From Candidatus Pelagibacter sp. FZCC0015 (GTDB lineage Bacteria; Pseudomonadota; Alphaproteobacteria; Pelagibacterales; Pelagibacteraceae): DNA of 64,000 nucleotides. A program made the position numbers and the translations under genes. The notes under the pieces are model-generated. The model did not search any database. It was not told the DNA's origin and saw nothing but the letters and a program-made list of their open reading frames with translations. Positions 9,718 to 19,666 of this stretch are shown here, piece after piece. The stretch covers positions 1,178,001 through 1,242,000 of the forward strand of contig NZ_CP031125.1 in the NCBI RefSeq assembly GCF_007833635.1, in the 5' to 3' direction. Position 1 is the stretch's first letter; every line of letters starts with the position of its first letter.

Positions 9718-12570
9718 TTAAGCTAAAAGAGGTTTTAAAAATTGACCAGTATAACTCTCTTTAACTTTGCATACTTCTTCCGGTTTTCCTTCGGCGACAA
9801 TATTACCACCCTTTACACCGCCTTCAGGACCCATATCCACAATATAGTCGGCTGTTTTAATAACATCAAGATTATGTTCAATGACAACTACTGTATTCCC
9901 AAGTTTTACAAATGTATGAAGTATCTCTAAAAGTTTTTTAATATCATGTTGATGTAAACCTGTGGTTGGTTCATCTAAGATATACATCGTTCTTCCCGTT
10001 GATCTTTTTGAAAGTTCTTTTGCAAGCTTAATTCGTTGTGCTTCACCTCCTGATAATGTAGTTGCTTGCTGACCAATTTTTATATAGCCCAAACCAACTT
10101 TTTTAAGCGTTAATAGTTTTGTTTTTATATTAGATATATTTTCAAAATATTCACACCCTTCATCAACCGACATATCTAAAACATCAGCAATACTTTTACC
10201 TTTAAATTTAATTTCTAAAGTTTCTCTATTATACCTCGTACCCTTACATTCATCACACTGTATATAAACATCAGGTAAAAAATGCATTTCATAAGTGATT
10301 ACACCATCACCCTCACAAGCTTCACATCTGCCTCCTTTAACATTAAAAGAAAATCTTCCTGGTTTATATCCTCTGGTTTTAGACTCTGGGAGGCTTGTAA
10401 ACCAATCTCTAATAGGTCCAAAGGCTCCAGTATATGTTGCTGGATTTGATCTTGGAGTTCTACCAATAGGAGACTGGTCAATATCAATTATTTTATCGAT
10501 TAATTCTACTCCTTTATAATATTTAAAAGATTTAGGTGTTTTTCTAGCTTTATTATTTAAAGTTAAATTTAAAGCATGAAAGAGTGTTTGTAATATTAAA
10601 GTAGATTTACCACTACCAGAGACACCAGTAACACAGGTAAAGGTCCCAGTTGGAATTTTAAGATTAACATTATTTAGATTATTTCCACTTGCACCATTGA
10701 TTTCAACAAATCTTCCATTTTTAGCTAAACGTCGAGTTTTAGGAATTTCAATTGTTTTTTTATTAGCAAGATACAGTCCGGTAATACTATTTTTATCTTT
10801 TTTGATTTCTTCGTATGATCCTTGTGCTGTTATCTCACCACCATTACTTCCAGCTTCAGGCCCAAGATCAATAATATGATCTGCATTTTCCATAGTCTCA
10901 GTGTCATGCTCAACAACAATAACAGTATTACCAAGATCTCTTAATCTTTTTAATGCATTAATAAGCTTAACATTATCTTTTTGATGTAATCCAATCGATG
11001 GTTCATCCAAAACATATAATACACCTGTTAAACCAGATCCAATTTGTGAAGCTAATCTTATTCTTTGAGCTTCACCACCTGATAAAGTTCCAGATTCTCT
11101 AGAAAGTGTTAAATAGTCTAAACCTACATTAAGTAGAAAATTTAATCTTTCGTTGATTTCTTTTAAAACATGTTCAGCAATTTTAAATTGTCTTTTATCA
11201 AGCTTATTTTCTAAATTTTTAAACCATTCTGCTGCATCCAAAATAGATTTTTTTGTTACCTCACTAATATTAAGATCATTGATTTTTACACATAATGCTT
11301 CTTCTTTTAATCTATCACCATTACATGCTTCACAGGCAGTATCCGATTGATATTCAGCAATGGCTTCTCTTTTCCATTCGCTATCAGATTCTAAAAATCT
11401 CCTTTCAAGATTATTAATTACACCTTCAAAAGTTTTTTTATAGGAATATTTCTCGTAACCATCATCATAATTAAATTTGATTTCATCTTCATCAGAACCA
11501 TAAAGAATAATATCTTTGATTTTTTTGGGTAATTTTTTCCATTTTTCATCTAAAGAAAAACCATAATGTTTTGCTAAGGATGCTAGAGTTTGAGCGTAAT
11601 ATAATGTAGTTGATTTAGACCAAGGTTCGATTGCTCCATCAGCTAAACTTTTTCTTTCATCAGGAACAACTAAATTTGGATCAACATTTAATTTCATTCC
11701 AATTCCTTCACACTCTTCACAAGCTCCATAGGGACTGTTAAATGAAAAAAGTCTTGGCTCAATTTCCTCAATTGTAAAACCACTCTCAGGACAAGCGAAT
11801 TTGGTAGAGTAAATTAATTTTTCAATTTTTCTGAATTTTTGAGGAAGAGTTTCATCTTCATATTCTACAAAAACCAAACCGTTTGCTAAATTTATAGCTG
11901 TTTCAATACTTTCTGCCAATCTATTTCCAAGTTTTGAATTTAAAACTATTCTATCGACTAAGACTGAAATATCGTGTTTAAGTTTTTTATCTAGATTAGG
12001 TGACTTTTCTATATCATATAAAACATTATCAATTTTAATTTTTCTAAAACCTCTTCTTTTGTAACTTAAAATATCTTTTTTATATTCACCTTTACGACCT
12101 CTTACTACTGGTGCGTAAATATATATTGTTGATTTTTTTGGTAATTTTTTAACTAAATCTACTATCTGTGTAATTGTTTGAGAGGTTATTGGTTTGCCTG
12201 TAAACGGTGAATAGGGGATACCTGCTCTAGCATATAACACCCTCATGTAATCATAAATTTCTGTTACAGTTGCAACAGTAGATCTTGGATTTTTTGATGT
12301 ATTTTTTTGTTCTATTGCAATAGCTGGACTTAGCCCTTCAATTAAATCAACATTTGGTTTTTTCATTTTATCTAAAAATTGACGAGCATATGCAGATAAA
12401 CTCTCTACATATCTTCTCTGACCCTCTGCGTAGATGGTGTCAAAAGCTAAAGATGATTTTCCTGACCCAGATAGACCCGTTATGACCACAAATTTGTCTT
12501 TTGGAATCTCCACAGTGACATTCTTCAAATTATGTTCTTTAGCGCCCTTAATAACTATCTTTTTCATCAT
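9718..12570 (-). CDS. uvrA: Excinuclease ABC subunit A
   Basis: DNA-damage recognition ATPase of nucleotide excision repair. The 950-residue protein has two ABC modules, with Walker A sequences [14 protein letters not shown] near residue 33 and [10 protein letters not shown] in the second half. Both ABC signatures (LSGGEAQRI) are present. The second zinc module has intact CxxC pairs, and the first has one pair reduced in the way common in alphaproteobacteria. Two adjacent ATG codons could serve as start. It is divergent from ssb across an 88-nt gap, the same pairing as the SOS-regulated uvrA/ssb of E. coli. Confidence 0.97.
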   Translation of the reverse strand: MMKKIVIKGAKEHNLKNVTVEIPKDKFVVITGLSGSGKSSLAFDTIYAEGQRRYVESLSAYARQFLDKMKKPNVDLIEGLSPAIAIEQKNTSKNPRSTVATVTEIYDYMRVLYARAGIPYSPFTGKPITSQTITQIVDLVKKLPKKSTIYIYAPVVRGRKGEYKKDILSYKRRGFRKIKIDNVLYDIEKSPNLDKKLKHDISVLVDRIVLNSKLGNRLAESIETAINLANGLVFVEYEDETLPQKFRKIEKLIYSTKFACPESGFTIEEIEPRLFSFNSPYGACEECEGIGMKLNVDPNLVVPDERKSLADGAIEPWSKSTTLYYAQTLASLAKHYGFSLDEKWKKLPKKIKDIILYGSDEDEIKFNYDDGYEKYSYKKTFEGVINNLERRFLESDSEWKREAIAEYQSDTACEACNGDRLKEEALCVKINDLNISEVTKKSILDAAEWFKNLENKLDKRQFKIAEHVLKEINERLNFLLNVGLDYLTLSRESGTLSGGEAQRIRLASQIGSGLTGVLYVLDEPSIGLHQKDNVKLINALKRLRDLGNTVIVVEHDTETMENADHIIDLGPEAGSNGGEITAQGSYEEIKKDKNSITGLYLANKKTIEIPKTRRLAKNGRFVEINGASGNNLNNVNLKIPTGTFTCVTGVSGSGKSTLILQTLFHALNLTLNNKARKTPKSFKYYKGVELIDKIIDIDQSPIGRTPRSNPATYTGAFGPIRDWFTSLPESKTRGYKPGRFSFNVKGGRCEACEGDGVITYEMHFLPDVYIQCDECKGTRYNRETLEIKFKGKSIADVLDMSVDEGCEYFENISNIKTKLLTLKKVGLGYIKIGQQATTLSGGEAQRIKLAKELSKRSTGRTMYILDEPTTGLHQHDIKKLLEILHTFVKLGNTVVVIEHNLDVIKTADYIVDMGPEGGVKGGNIVAEGKPEEVCKVKESYTGQFLKPLLA

Positions 12571-12609
12571 AATTTTAGTTGCTTTGAGTTAATAAAATTA
12601 ATATTCAGA

Positions 12610-12628
12610 AGAATTGTGATATAATTCT
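12610..12628. promoter_or_regulatory. Inverted repeat over a -10-like box between uvrA and ssb
   Basis: AGAATT, 7 bases, AATTCT: a perfect 6+6 inverted repeat. Its spacer and right arm overlap TATAAT at 12620-12625, a good -10 candidate for ssb; the -35 region is weak. It could be an operator or a chance AT-rich palindrome. It does not match the alphaproteobacterial LexA direct repeat GTTC-N7-GTTC. Confidence 0.35.
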
Positions 12629-12658
12629 AATTAACTAATTTAACAAATATTAAATATT

Positions 12659-13108
12659 ATGGCTGGAAGTTTAAATAAAGTATTATTAATTGGTCGTTTG
12701 GGCGCAGATCCTGAGGTAAAACAAATGGTAAATGGTAAAAGTGTAGCCAGATTAAGTCTTGCAACAAGTCAATCCTGGAAAGATAAAAACACAGGTGAAA
12801 GAAAAGAAAAAACTGAATGGCACCGTGTAGTTGTATTTAATGAGGGTTTAGTAAATGTTGTTCAACAATATTTAAAAAAAGGTGCTCAAGTTTATGTAGA
12901 AGGTCAACTTACGACAAGAAAATGGAAAGATGAACAATCGGGACAAGACAAATACTCAACTGAAATAGTTATACAAGGATATAATTCTTCACTCACAATG
13001 TTGGGAGGAGGTAATTCTGGTGGCGGAATTCAAAATGACACAACTCAACAAAATAATATTGAGGACTCTTCACAAGTGTCAGATATGGACGATGAAATTC
13101 CATTTTAG
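12659..13108 (+). CDS. ssb: Single-stranded DNA-binding protein
   Basis: Coats single-stranded DNA in replication, repair and recombination. The 149-residue protein has the OB-fold start [16 protein letters not shown], the TEWHRVVVF strand, and a flexible Gly/Gln/Asn-rich linker. It ends in the acidic tip DDEIPF that recruits partner proteins. It is divergent from uvrA and 5 nt upstream of gyrA, suggesting shared transcription with gyrA. Confidence 0.97.
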   Translation: MAGSLNKVLLIGRLGADPEVKQMVNGKSVARLSLATSQSWKDKNTGERKEKTEWHRVVVFNEGLVNVVQQYLKKGAQVYVEGQLTTRKWKDEQSGQDKYSTEIVIQGYNSSLTMLGGGNSGGGIQNDTTQQNNIEDSSQVSDMDDEIPF

Positions 13109-13113
13109 TTTCT

Positions 13114-15693
13114 ATGAAAAATACTGAAGAGTTTAAAGATAAAAATATAAAATTAATCTCAATGCATGATGAGATGAGCTCATCATATCTTTCTTATGCA
13201 ATGAGCGTAATTGTAAGTCGTGCTCTTCCTGATATTAGAGATGGATTAAAACCAGTTCATAGAAGAATTTTATATGCAATGTACAAAGGCGGATATGATT
13301 GGTCTAAACAATTTAGAAAATCTGCAAGAATAGTCGGAGATGTTATTGGTAAATATCACCCGCATGGTGATCAATCTGTTTATGATGCTTTAGTAAGAAT
13401 GGTACAAGATTTCTCTATGAGTTTACCGTTAATTCAAGGTCAAGGAAATTTTGGTTCTATTGATGGTGATCCAGCTGCAGCAATGAGATATACCGAAACT
13501 CGCTTGTCAAAAGTTTCTCAATATTTAATTGATGATATTGAAAAAAATACAATTACTTTCAAAAGCAATTATGATGAAACTGAGAAAGAACCAAGTGTTT
13601 TACCTGCACAGTTTCCAAATTTATTAGTAAATGGAGCTGGCGGTATCGCTGTTGGTATGGCAACAAGTATACCTCCACATAATTTAGGTGAAATTATAAA
13701 TGGCACCTTAGCCTTAATTGATAACAAAGATATTAAAATTAAAGACTTAATGAAACATATACCTGGTCCAGATTTTCCAACTGGTGGTGTAATTATAGGT
13801 AAAGATATAATTAAACAAGGATATAACAATGGTAGAGGGTCTTTTAAGATAAGAGGTGAAATTTCAATTGAGCAACAAAAAAATGGACGTGAAAGACTTG
13901 TAATAACTTCTATACCTTATCAAGTAAACAAATCTGTTTTAAATGAAAGGATTGCTCAATTAGTAAGAGAAAAAAAGATTGAAGGAATAAGAGATATTAG
14001 AGATGAGTCTAACAGAGAAGGTATTAGGGTAGCAATAGATTTAAGAAACGGTGTAGAACCAGAAACTATAAAGAGACAATTATATAAAAACACTCAAATA
14101 GAGAGTTCATTTGGTTTTAATACTTTAGCTATTGTTGAAGGAAAACCACAAACTTGTACACTAAAAGATTTTTTATCTAATTTTTTAACTTTTAGAGAAG
14201 ATGTTGTAATTAAAAAAACTAAATTTGATCTTCAAAAAGCTGAGGAACGTGCTCATATATTAATAGGATTATCTGTTTCAGTTGAAAATTTAGATAAAAT
14301 AATAAAAATTATACGATCATCTAAAACACCTGATGATGCCAAAATATCAATTTTAAAAACTAAATGGAAAATAAACAAATCTCAAAAATTAATTTCTTTA
14401 GTTGAGGGAAAAAAAGGTAAAAACCTCTATTCTTTATCTGAACCACAGGTTTTAGCTATTTTAGAATTAAGACTTCAAAAATTAACTGCATTAGGGATAA
14501 ATGAAATTGAAGTTGAAATTAAAAAATTAGCTGAACTAATAACTAAATATAAAAAGATTATTTCATCAAAAAAAGAACTTTTAAAAGTAATCAGCGAAGA
14601 GTTAAAAAATATTAAAGAGAAATTTGCTATACCAAGAAGAACTAAAATTATAGATGCTGTTTTAAATTACGATATTGAGGAAACAATCCAAAAACAATCA
14701 GTAATAATTACAGTTACCTTACAAGGATACATAAAAAGAGGTTCTTTGGATGGAGTAAAAAAACAAAAAAGAGGTGGTAAGGGAAAATCAGGCATAACAA
14801 CTAGAGATCAAGACTCAGTTGTTCAAACATTATCTGTGAATACTCATACTTCGGTACTCTTCTTTTCTACCGAGGGTTTGGTTTACAAGATCAAAGCATG
14901 GAAAATCCCTGAGGGTTCATCGTCATCTAAAGGTAAGTCTTTATTTAATATTTTACCTTTAAAGAGTCACCAAGCAATAAGCTCAATTATGCCAATGCCA
15001 GAAGATGAAACTGATTTAAAAAATTATCAAATTATATTTGCTACTGCTCAAGGCAAAGTAAGAAAAAATAGTTTAGAAGACTTTTCATCAATTAATGCAT
15101 CTGGAAAAATTGCAATGAAATTAGATAATAATGATAAAATCGTAGGTGTTAAAATATGTAAAGATGATCAAGATGTAATTTTAAGTACAAAATTTGGGAA
15201 ATGCATTAGATTTGAAGTTAAAAAGCTAAGAGTTTTTAAAGGTAGATCTTCTAAAGGAATTAAGGGTATAGAGTTAGCACCAAATGATCAAATAGTATCT
15301 TTGTCAGTTATTGATAACGATAAAATTAATAAAAACGTAAAAAAATCAAAAGACGAAAAATCTGAATTAACAGCAAAAGAGAAATTTGTTTTATCAATAA
15401 GTGAAAATGGTTATGGAAAAAAGACCTCTCATACTGATTACAGAGTTACTAACAGAGGAGGTAAAGGAATTATAGGAATAGTAAATTCACCAAGAAATGG
15501 AAATATCACTTCATCTTTCCCTGTTTTTGAAGGTGATGAAATTCTAATTTCTACAAACAAAGGTAGGGTAATCAGAGTTGCTGTTAAGGAAATTAGAACC
15601 GCAGGAAGAAATACCCAGGGTGTTAGAATAATTAAGTTATCAGGAGAAGAAAAAGTTGTTTCAGCAATTAAAATTGATGATAATTTAATTTAA
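13114..15693 (+). CDS. gyrA: DNA gyrase subunit A
   Basis: Breakage-reunion subunit of gyrase, which introduces negative supercoils. The 859-residue protein has the N-terminal [21 protein letters not shown] region. The catalytic Tyr is at residue 126 in AAMRYTETR. The C-terminal beta-pinwheel carries a GyrA-box-like [10 protein letters not shown], which favours gyrase over topoisomerase IV. The stop overlaps the coaD start (TAATG). The ssb-gyrA-coaD order is conserved in alphaproteobacteria. Confidence 0.96.
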   Translation: MKNTEEFKDKNIKLISMHDEMSSSYLSYAMSVIVSRALPDIRDGLKPVHRRILYAMYKGGYDWSKQFRKSARIVGDVIGKYHPHGDQSVYDALVRMVQDFSMSLPLIQGQGNFGSIDGDPAAAMRYTETRLSKVSQYLIDDIEKNTITFKSNYDETEKEPSVLPAQFPNLLVNGAGGIAVGMATSIPPHNLGEIINGTLALIDNKDIKIKDLMKHIPGPDFPTGGVIIGKDIIKQGYNNGRGSFKIRGEISIEQQKNGRERLVITSIPYQVNKSVLNERIAQLVREKKIEGIRDIRDESNREGIRVAIDLRNGVEPETIKRQLYKNTQIESSFGFNTLAIVEGKPQTCTLKDFLSNFLTFREDVVIKKTKFDLQKAEERAHILIGLSVSVENLDKIIKIIRSSKTPDDAKISILKTKWKINKSQKLISLVEGKKGKNLYSLSEPQVLAILELRLQKLTALGINEIEVEIKKLAELITKYKKIISSKKELLKVISEELKNIKEKFAIPRRTKIIDAVLNYDIEETIQKQSVIITVTLQGYIKRGSLDGVKKQKRGGKGKSGITTRDQDSVVQTLSVNTHTSVLFFSTEGLVYKIKAWKIPEGSSSSKGKSLFNILPLKSHQAISSIMPMPEDETDLKNYQIIFATAQGKVRKNSLEDFSSINASGKIAMKLDNNDKIVGVKICKDDQDVILSTKFGKCIRFEVKKLRVFKGRSSKGIKGIELAPNDQIVSLSVIDNDKINKNVKKSKDEKSELTAKEKFVLSISENGYGKKTSHTDYRVTNRGGKGIIGIVNSPRNGNITSSFPVFEGDEILISTNKGRVIRVAVKEIRTAGRNTQGVRIIKLSGEEKVVSAIKIDDNLI

Positions 15694-16187
15694 TGAGTAA
15701 AATTGCAATTTATCCTGGAACATTTGATCCAATCACTTTTGGGCATATAGATGTCATAAAAAAATCATTAAAATTATTCGATAAAATAGTCGTAGGTGTT
15801 TCAGATGAAAGTAACAAAAATTATTTATTCAGTTCTGATGAAAGAATAGAAATAGTAAATAAAGCTTTATTTAAAGATCTAAAGTTAAATAGGAAAAAAA
15901 TAAAAGTAGTATCTTTTGGCTCTTTAACCACTGATTTATGTAAAAAATACAAATCAAACATTATTTTAAGAGGACTGAGAGCTGTATCTGATTTTGAATA
16001 TGAATTTCAATTAGCTGGTATGAATAGAAAATTGAACCAAAATATTGAAACAATTTTTTTAATGTCTGATGTAGAAAATCAAATTATTTCATCTAGATTT
16101 GTAAAAGAGATTGTTAAATTAAAAGGTGACATTAAAAAATTTACTACCAAAAGTACTATCAAGTCTTTAAAAGAGAAATATGAATAA
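15693..16187 (+). CDS. coaD: Phosphopantetheine adenylyltransferase
   Basis: Fourth step of coenzyme A synthesis: 4'-phosphopantetheine plus ATP gives dephospho-CoA. The 164-residue protein has the nucleotidyltransferase motif YPGTFDPITFGHIDVI at the N-terminus (T/HxGH), RGLRAVSDFEYEFQ near residue 91, and the C-terminal ISSRFVKEI element. Overlaps of 1 nt with gyrA and 8 nt with the next gene place it in an operon. Confidence 0.95.
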   Translation: MSKIAIYPGTFDPITFGHIDVIKKSLKLFDKIVVGVSDESNKNYLFSSDERIEIVNKALFKDLKLNRKKIKVVSFGSLTTDLCKKYKSNIILRGLRAVSDFEYEFQLAGMNRKLNQNIETIFLMSDVENQIISSRFVKEIVKLKGDIKKFTTKSTIKSLKEKYE

Positions 16188-16740
16188 AATTTTTATTAAA
16201 ATACTTATTTTGCTTTTTTTTATTACCAATCAATCAATAGCTGAGGAGAATATAATGATATTAAAATTAAAAGACGGTGACGTTAAAATTGAATTATTTG
16301 AAGATGTGGCGCCAAATCATGTTAAAAGAATTAAGGAATTAGCAAATAGCGGTAAATACGATAACGTTGTTTTTCATAGAGTTATTGATGGATTTATGGC
16401 TCAAACAGGTGATGTAAAATTTGGAAATTCAGAATCTAAAGATTTTGATCTTAGAAGAGCTGGAATGGGTGGATCAGATTTTCCTGACTTAGAGCAAGAA
16501 TTCAATAGTCTACCACATGATAGAGGAACTTTATCAATGGCGAGAGCTCAAGATCCAAATAGTGCAAATAGTCAATTTTTTATTTGTTTTCAGCCAGCTC
16601 CTTTTTTAGATCGTCAATATACAGTTTTTGGAAAAGTGATAGAAGGAATGGAATTTGTTGATAAAATAAAAAGAGGCGATCAAAATAATAACGGCGCTGT
16701 AACTGATCCAGATAAGATTATTAGTTTCAAATCTCAATAA
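16180..16740 (+). CDS. Exported cyclophilin-type peptidyl-prolyl cis-trans isomerase
   Basis: Catalyses proline isomerisation during folding of exported proteins. A 22-residue hydrophobic signal peptide ends near SIAEEN, so the enzyme is likely periplasmic. The cyclophilin core follows: VVFHRVIDGFMAQTGD near residue 63, LSMARAQDPNSANSQFFI near 117, and FGKVIEGMEFVDKI near 149. Length is 186. In many alphaproteobacteria two cyclophilins and queA lie between coaD and tgt; here there is only this one. Confidence 0.92.
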   Translation: MNKIFIKILILLFFITNQSIAEENIMILKLKDGDVKIELFEDVAPNHVKRIKELANSGKYDNVVFHRVIDGFMAQTGDVKFGNSESKDFDLRRAGMGGSDFPDLEQEFNSLPHDRGTLSMARAQDPNSANSQFFICFQPAPFLDRQYTVFGKVIEGMEFVDKIKRGDQNNNGAVTDPDKIISFKSQ

Positions 16741-16749
16741 ATTTTATTA

Positions 16750-17862
16750 ATGGCATTAAAAAAATTTGCCTTTAACGTTTTAAAAAAAGATAAATTTGCT
16801 AGATGTGGGTTAATCGAGACGCATCGTGGTAATATACAAACTCCAGCTTTTATGCCTGTAGGAACACAGGCAACTGTAAAAGCTTGTACAATAGATGATA
16901 TTAAAAAAACAGGGTCTGAAATAATTCTTTCAAATACTTATCATTTAATGATACGCCCCGGTGTTGAAAGAGTAGAGTCTGCTGGTGGACTTCATAATTT
17001 TATGAATTGTGATTTACCTATTTTGACTGACTCTGGCGGTTTTCAAGTAATGTCTCTCTCAAAGTTGAATAAAATTGATAGAGAGAAGGGAGCTATATTT
17101 AACTCTCATGTTGATGGTAAAAAATTTTATTTAAGTCCAGAGGAGAGCATAAGAATACAATTAGGTTTAAATTCAGATATTGTAATGATTATGGATGAAT
17201 GCCCTAAGAAAACTAATGATTATAATCTTATAAAAAAATCTATGGATTTATCACTTTACTGGGCTGAAAGATCTAAAGTAGCTTTTGGAAGCAATCCTCA
17301 TAAAGCTTTATTTGGTATTGTTCAAGGAGGTTTGTTTAAAGATTTAAGACTTAAATCACTTGAAGGATTAGTTAATATTGGTTTTGATGGATATGCTATT
17401 GGAGGATTAGCAGTAGGTGAGACACAAAATGAAATGTTTAATGTTTTAGATGATATCAAAGAATATTTACCTTTAGAAAAACCTCACTATTTAATGGGTG
17501 TTGGAACACCATCAGATATATTAGGTGCCGTCAAAAGAGGTATAGATATGTTTGATTGTGTGCTACCTACCAGATCTGGAAGGACAGGTTTGGCATTTAC
17601 ATGGAATGGAAGGGTAAATATTAAAAATAATAAGTATCAAAATGATAATACTCCACTTGATCCTTCTTGTGAAAATCTCAACTTAAACAAATATTCAAAA
17701 AATTATCTAAATCATTTATTTAATACTAATGAAATATTAGCTTCAATGTTATTGACACTTCACAATATTAATTTTTATCAAGAATTAATGTCTGAGATTA
17801 GAAAAAATATTAATTCTGGCACATTTGATGATTTTCACAATAAATACATAGATAAGTTGTAG
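16750..17862 (+). CDS. tgt: Queuine tRNA-ribosyltransferase with an eroded zinc site
   Basis: Exchanges guanine-34 for preQ1 in Asp/Asn/His/Tyr tRNAs. The 370-residue protein has the substrate-binding DSGGFQVMSL near residue 93, GIVQGG near 190 and the nucleophile region DMFDCVLPTRSGRTG near 265, so the catalytic residues look intact. The zinc site is not: the E. coli pattern C302-x-C304-x2-C307 ... H333 reads Cys307, Asn309, Leu312, His338 here, with spacing preserved. It may bind zinc weakly, be stabilised otherwise, or have changed role. queA is absent from its usual place just upstream. Confidence 0.92.
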   Translation: MALKKFAFNVLKKDKFARCGLIETHRGNIQTPAFMPVGTQATVKACTIDDIKKTGSEIILSNTYHLMIRPGVERVESAGGLHNFMNCDLPILTDSGGFQVMSLSKLNKIDREKGAIFNSHVDGKKFYLSPEESIRIQLGLNSDIVMIMDECPKKTNDYNLIKKSMDLSLYWAERSKVAFGSNPHKALFGIVQGGLFKDLRLKSLEGLVNIGFDGYAIGGLAVGETQNEMFNVLDDIKEYLPLEKPHYLMGVGTPSDILGAVKRGIDMFDCVLPTRSGRTGLAFTWNGRVNIKNNKYQNDNTPLDPSCENLNLNKYSKNYLNHLFNTNEILASMLLTLHNINFYQELMSEIRKNINSGTFDDFHNKYIDKL

Positions 17863-17951
17863 ATATAGAAACTGTGCCATTTTGTATGAATAATCATATC
17901 AAATTCCTTAATTTAACAACCTTAATTGATCAAAACTTTTAAATTCAACGA

Positions 17952-17979
17952 ATTGAAAAATAAAAATTTATCTGTATAC
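17952..17979 (+). promoter_or_regulatory. Candidate promoter of tRNA-Lys
   Basis: TTGAAA at 17952-17957, a 16-base spacer, and TATACA at 17974-17979. Predicted transcription start is near 17986, about 30 nt before the mature tRNA. Confidence 0.5.
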
Positions 17980-17985
17980 ACACAT

Positions 17986-18007
17986 TATTCATTTAGAAAA
18001 AATGAAT
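17986..18007 (+). other. AT-rich hairpin in the tRNA-Lys leader
   Basis: ATTCATTT and AAATGAAT form a perfect 8-bp stem with a 6-base loop (agaaaa), ending 9 bases before the tRNA. If the promoter above is right, it sits at the 5' end of the precursor. Chance is possible in such AT-rich DNA. Confidence 0.4.
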
Positions 18008-18016
18008 CAATTTTGT

Positions 18017-18092
<76 letters not shown>

Positions 18093-18103
18093 TTAATTTT
18101 GAT

Positions 18104-18931
18104 TTAGGTCAAGTTGATTGGTGGATAATCTAACATTACTTCATTCATCCATCCATTTAATTGCTTAATACGAGTATCAGAGGACGGGTGGGTGCTCATA
18201 AATTCTGGCGGTTCTTTACCCTTATTGGCTTCTTTCATTCTTTCCCAGATTTTTACTGTCTCTCTAATGTCGTAACCAGATAAAGAAGAAAAAATCATAC
18301 CTAGATAATCAGCTTCGCTTTCCTGTTTTCTGTTAAATGGATTCATTATTCCCAGTTGAGCTAATAATCCGACTGTATCCATTCCAGTAGTTCTGTTTAT
18401 ATCAGATAATACGCCCCCACTTGCAATATCTATAATTCTTGCTCCAGTATTTAATAAAATACCTCGACTTGCTCTTTCAACAGAATGCTTTGCTACAGCA
18501 TGAGCAACCTCATGACCCATAATTGCTGCTAAACCATTTTTATTTTTTGTTACATCAAGTATACCTGTATAAACAGCAATTTTACCTCCAGGCATACACC
18601 AAGCATTTTTAACTTTTTTGTTATCAATTAAAATATATTCCCAATCAAAATTTGCTGTTGGATCATTTAAATTTGATCTAAAAAAATATTCACTAATCGA
18701 ATCTTCCATTTTTTTTCCAATTTCTTTAATCTCATTCAAGGTTTTAATGTCATCACTCATCTTTTCTTTTTGTTTAACTTTTTCATAAATTTGCGCAGCT
18801 TGAGCATTTAATTTTGCTTCAGGTATAATTTTTAATTGTTTTCTGTCAGTTATTGGTGCAGTAGAGCAGGAGTGCAAAAGAAGACTTCCACAACCACAGC
18901 CAACATAAGTCAAAAATTTTCTTCTATCCAT
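18104..18931 (-). CDS. M48-family zinc metalloprotease lipoprotein, Tat-type signal
   Basis: Predicted membrane-anchored envelope protease. The N-terminus MDRRKFL followed by a hydrophobic stretch looks like a twin-arginine signal, and LLHSC at residue 22 is a lipobox. The zinc site is HEVAH at residues 140-144 with the third ligand Glu in ESEADYLG near residue 204. Length is 275, comparable to other single-domain M48 (LoiP/YcaL-like) proteases. Related proteins clear misfolded outer-membrane proteins, but the substrate here is unknown. It faces the tRNA-Lys gene tail to tail. Confidence 0.88.
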   Translation of the reverse strand: MDRRKFLTYVGCGCGSLLLHSCSTAPITDRKQLKIIPEAKLNAQAAQIYEKVKQKEKMSDDIKTLNEIKEIGKKMEDSISEYFFRSNLNDPTANFDWEYILIDNKKVKNAWCMPGGKIAVYTGILDVTKNKNGLAAIMGHEVAHAVAKHSVERASRGILLNTGARIIDIASGGVLSDINRTTGMDTVGLLAQLGIMNPFNRKQESEADYLGMIFSSLSGYDIRETVKIWERMKEANKGKEPPEFMSTHPSSDTRIKQLNGWMNEVMLDYPPINLT

Positions 18932-18962
18932 AAGTAACTAAAATTGATAATAATAATTTAAT

Positions 18963-19040
18963 ATGAATCTTAATAACAAAATTTTAATTGTATTATTTAT
19001 CTTTGCAATTGTTTTTGTTGTTTATGCTAGTTATAGTTAA
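18963..19040 (+). CDS. Possible 25-residue membrane microprotein
   Basis: A short open frame (ATG at 18963, TAA at 19038-19040) would encode Met-Asn-Leu-Asn-Asn-Lys followed by an almost continuous hydrophobic stretch of about 16 residues. This is the form of a single-pass microprotein. It fills most of the gap between the divergent M48 protease and the DUF502 gene and ends 8 nt before the latter's ATG. No Shine-Dalgarno site is visible. AT-rich DNA readily encodes Ile/Phe/Val by chance, so it is only a candidate. Confidence 0.35.
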   Translation: MNLNNKILIVLFIFAIVFVVYASYS

Positions 19041-19048
19041 TTGAAAAT

Positions 19049-19666
19049 ATGTCGAAAAAAGGGTCAAAAAAATCTTTTTCATTAACCTTAAGAAACTACT
19101 TTATTACTGGAGTAGTTGTTTTAATACCAATTGGGTTTACATTATATCTTACAAAAATTTTAATTGGTATCTCCTCTAATTTAATTCCAAAAAATATTAA
19201 TCCTAATAGTTATTTACCTTTTAATATACCTGGTGTTGAAATTGTCATTTCGATTTTACTAATAACTATCGTAGGTGGGCTTTCATTGTCATTTTTTGGA
19301 AGAAGAATTCTAAAATTAATTGATGATTTGTTCAAAAGAATTCCATTTTTAAGAACAGTTTATTCCGCAATTGTTCAAATGACTGAGACTTTTTCTAAAA
19401 AAGATGACGGAAAAAGAAGTGTAGTTTTAATTGAATATCCAAGAAAAGGAGTTTGGGCAGTTGGTTTTGCTACAAAGGAAAATAAAGGTGAGATGGCGCA
19501 AAAAACTGGTAAGAATTTAATTAATGTTTTTGTACCTACAACTCCAAATCCTACCAGTGGTTTTTTACTAATGTTTCCAATAGAAGATGTTATATATTTA
19601 AACATGTCTTTTGAGGAAGCATCTAAATTTATTGTTTCAGCAGGAACCTCTACTAAAAAAACTTAA
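19049..19666 (+). CDS. DUF502 family membrane protein
   Basis: The 205-residue protein belongs to the DUF502 family of unknown function. Two hydrophobic segments (about residues 13-35 and 55-75) are followed by IPFLRTVYSAIVQ near 100, YPRKGVWAVGF near 128, and VFVPTTPNPTSGFLLMFP near 157, all characteristic of the family. It is the usual neighbour of recG in alphaproteobacteria. Its stop overlaps the convergent recG stop by 4 nt. Confidence 0.88.
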   Translation: MSKKGSKKSFSLTLRNYFITGVVVLIPIGFTLYLTKILIGISSNLIPKNINPNSYLPFNIPGVEIVISILLITIVGGLSLSFFGRRILKLIDDLFKRIPFLRTVYSAIVQMTETFSKKDDGKRSVVLIEYPRKGVWAVGFATKENKGEMAQKTGKNLINVFVPTTPNPTSGFLLMFPIEDVIYLNMSFEEASKFIVSAGTSTKKT

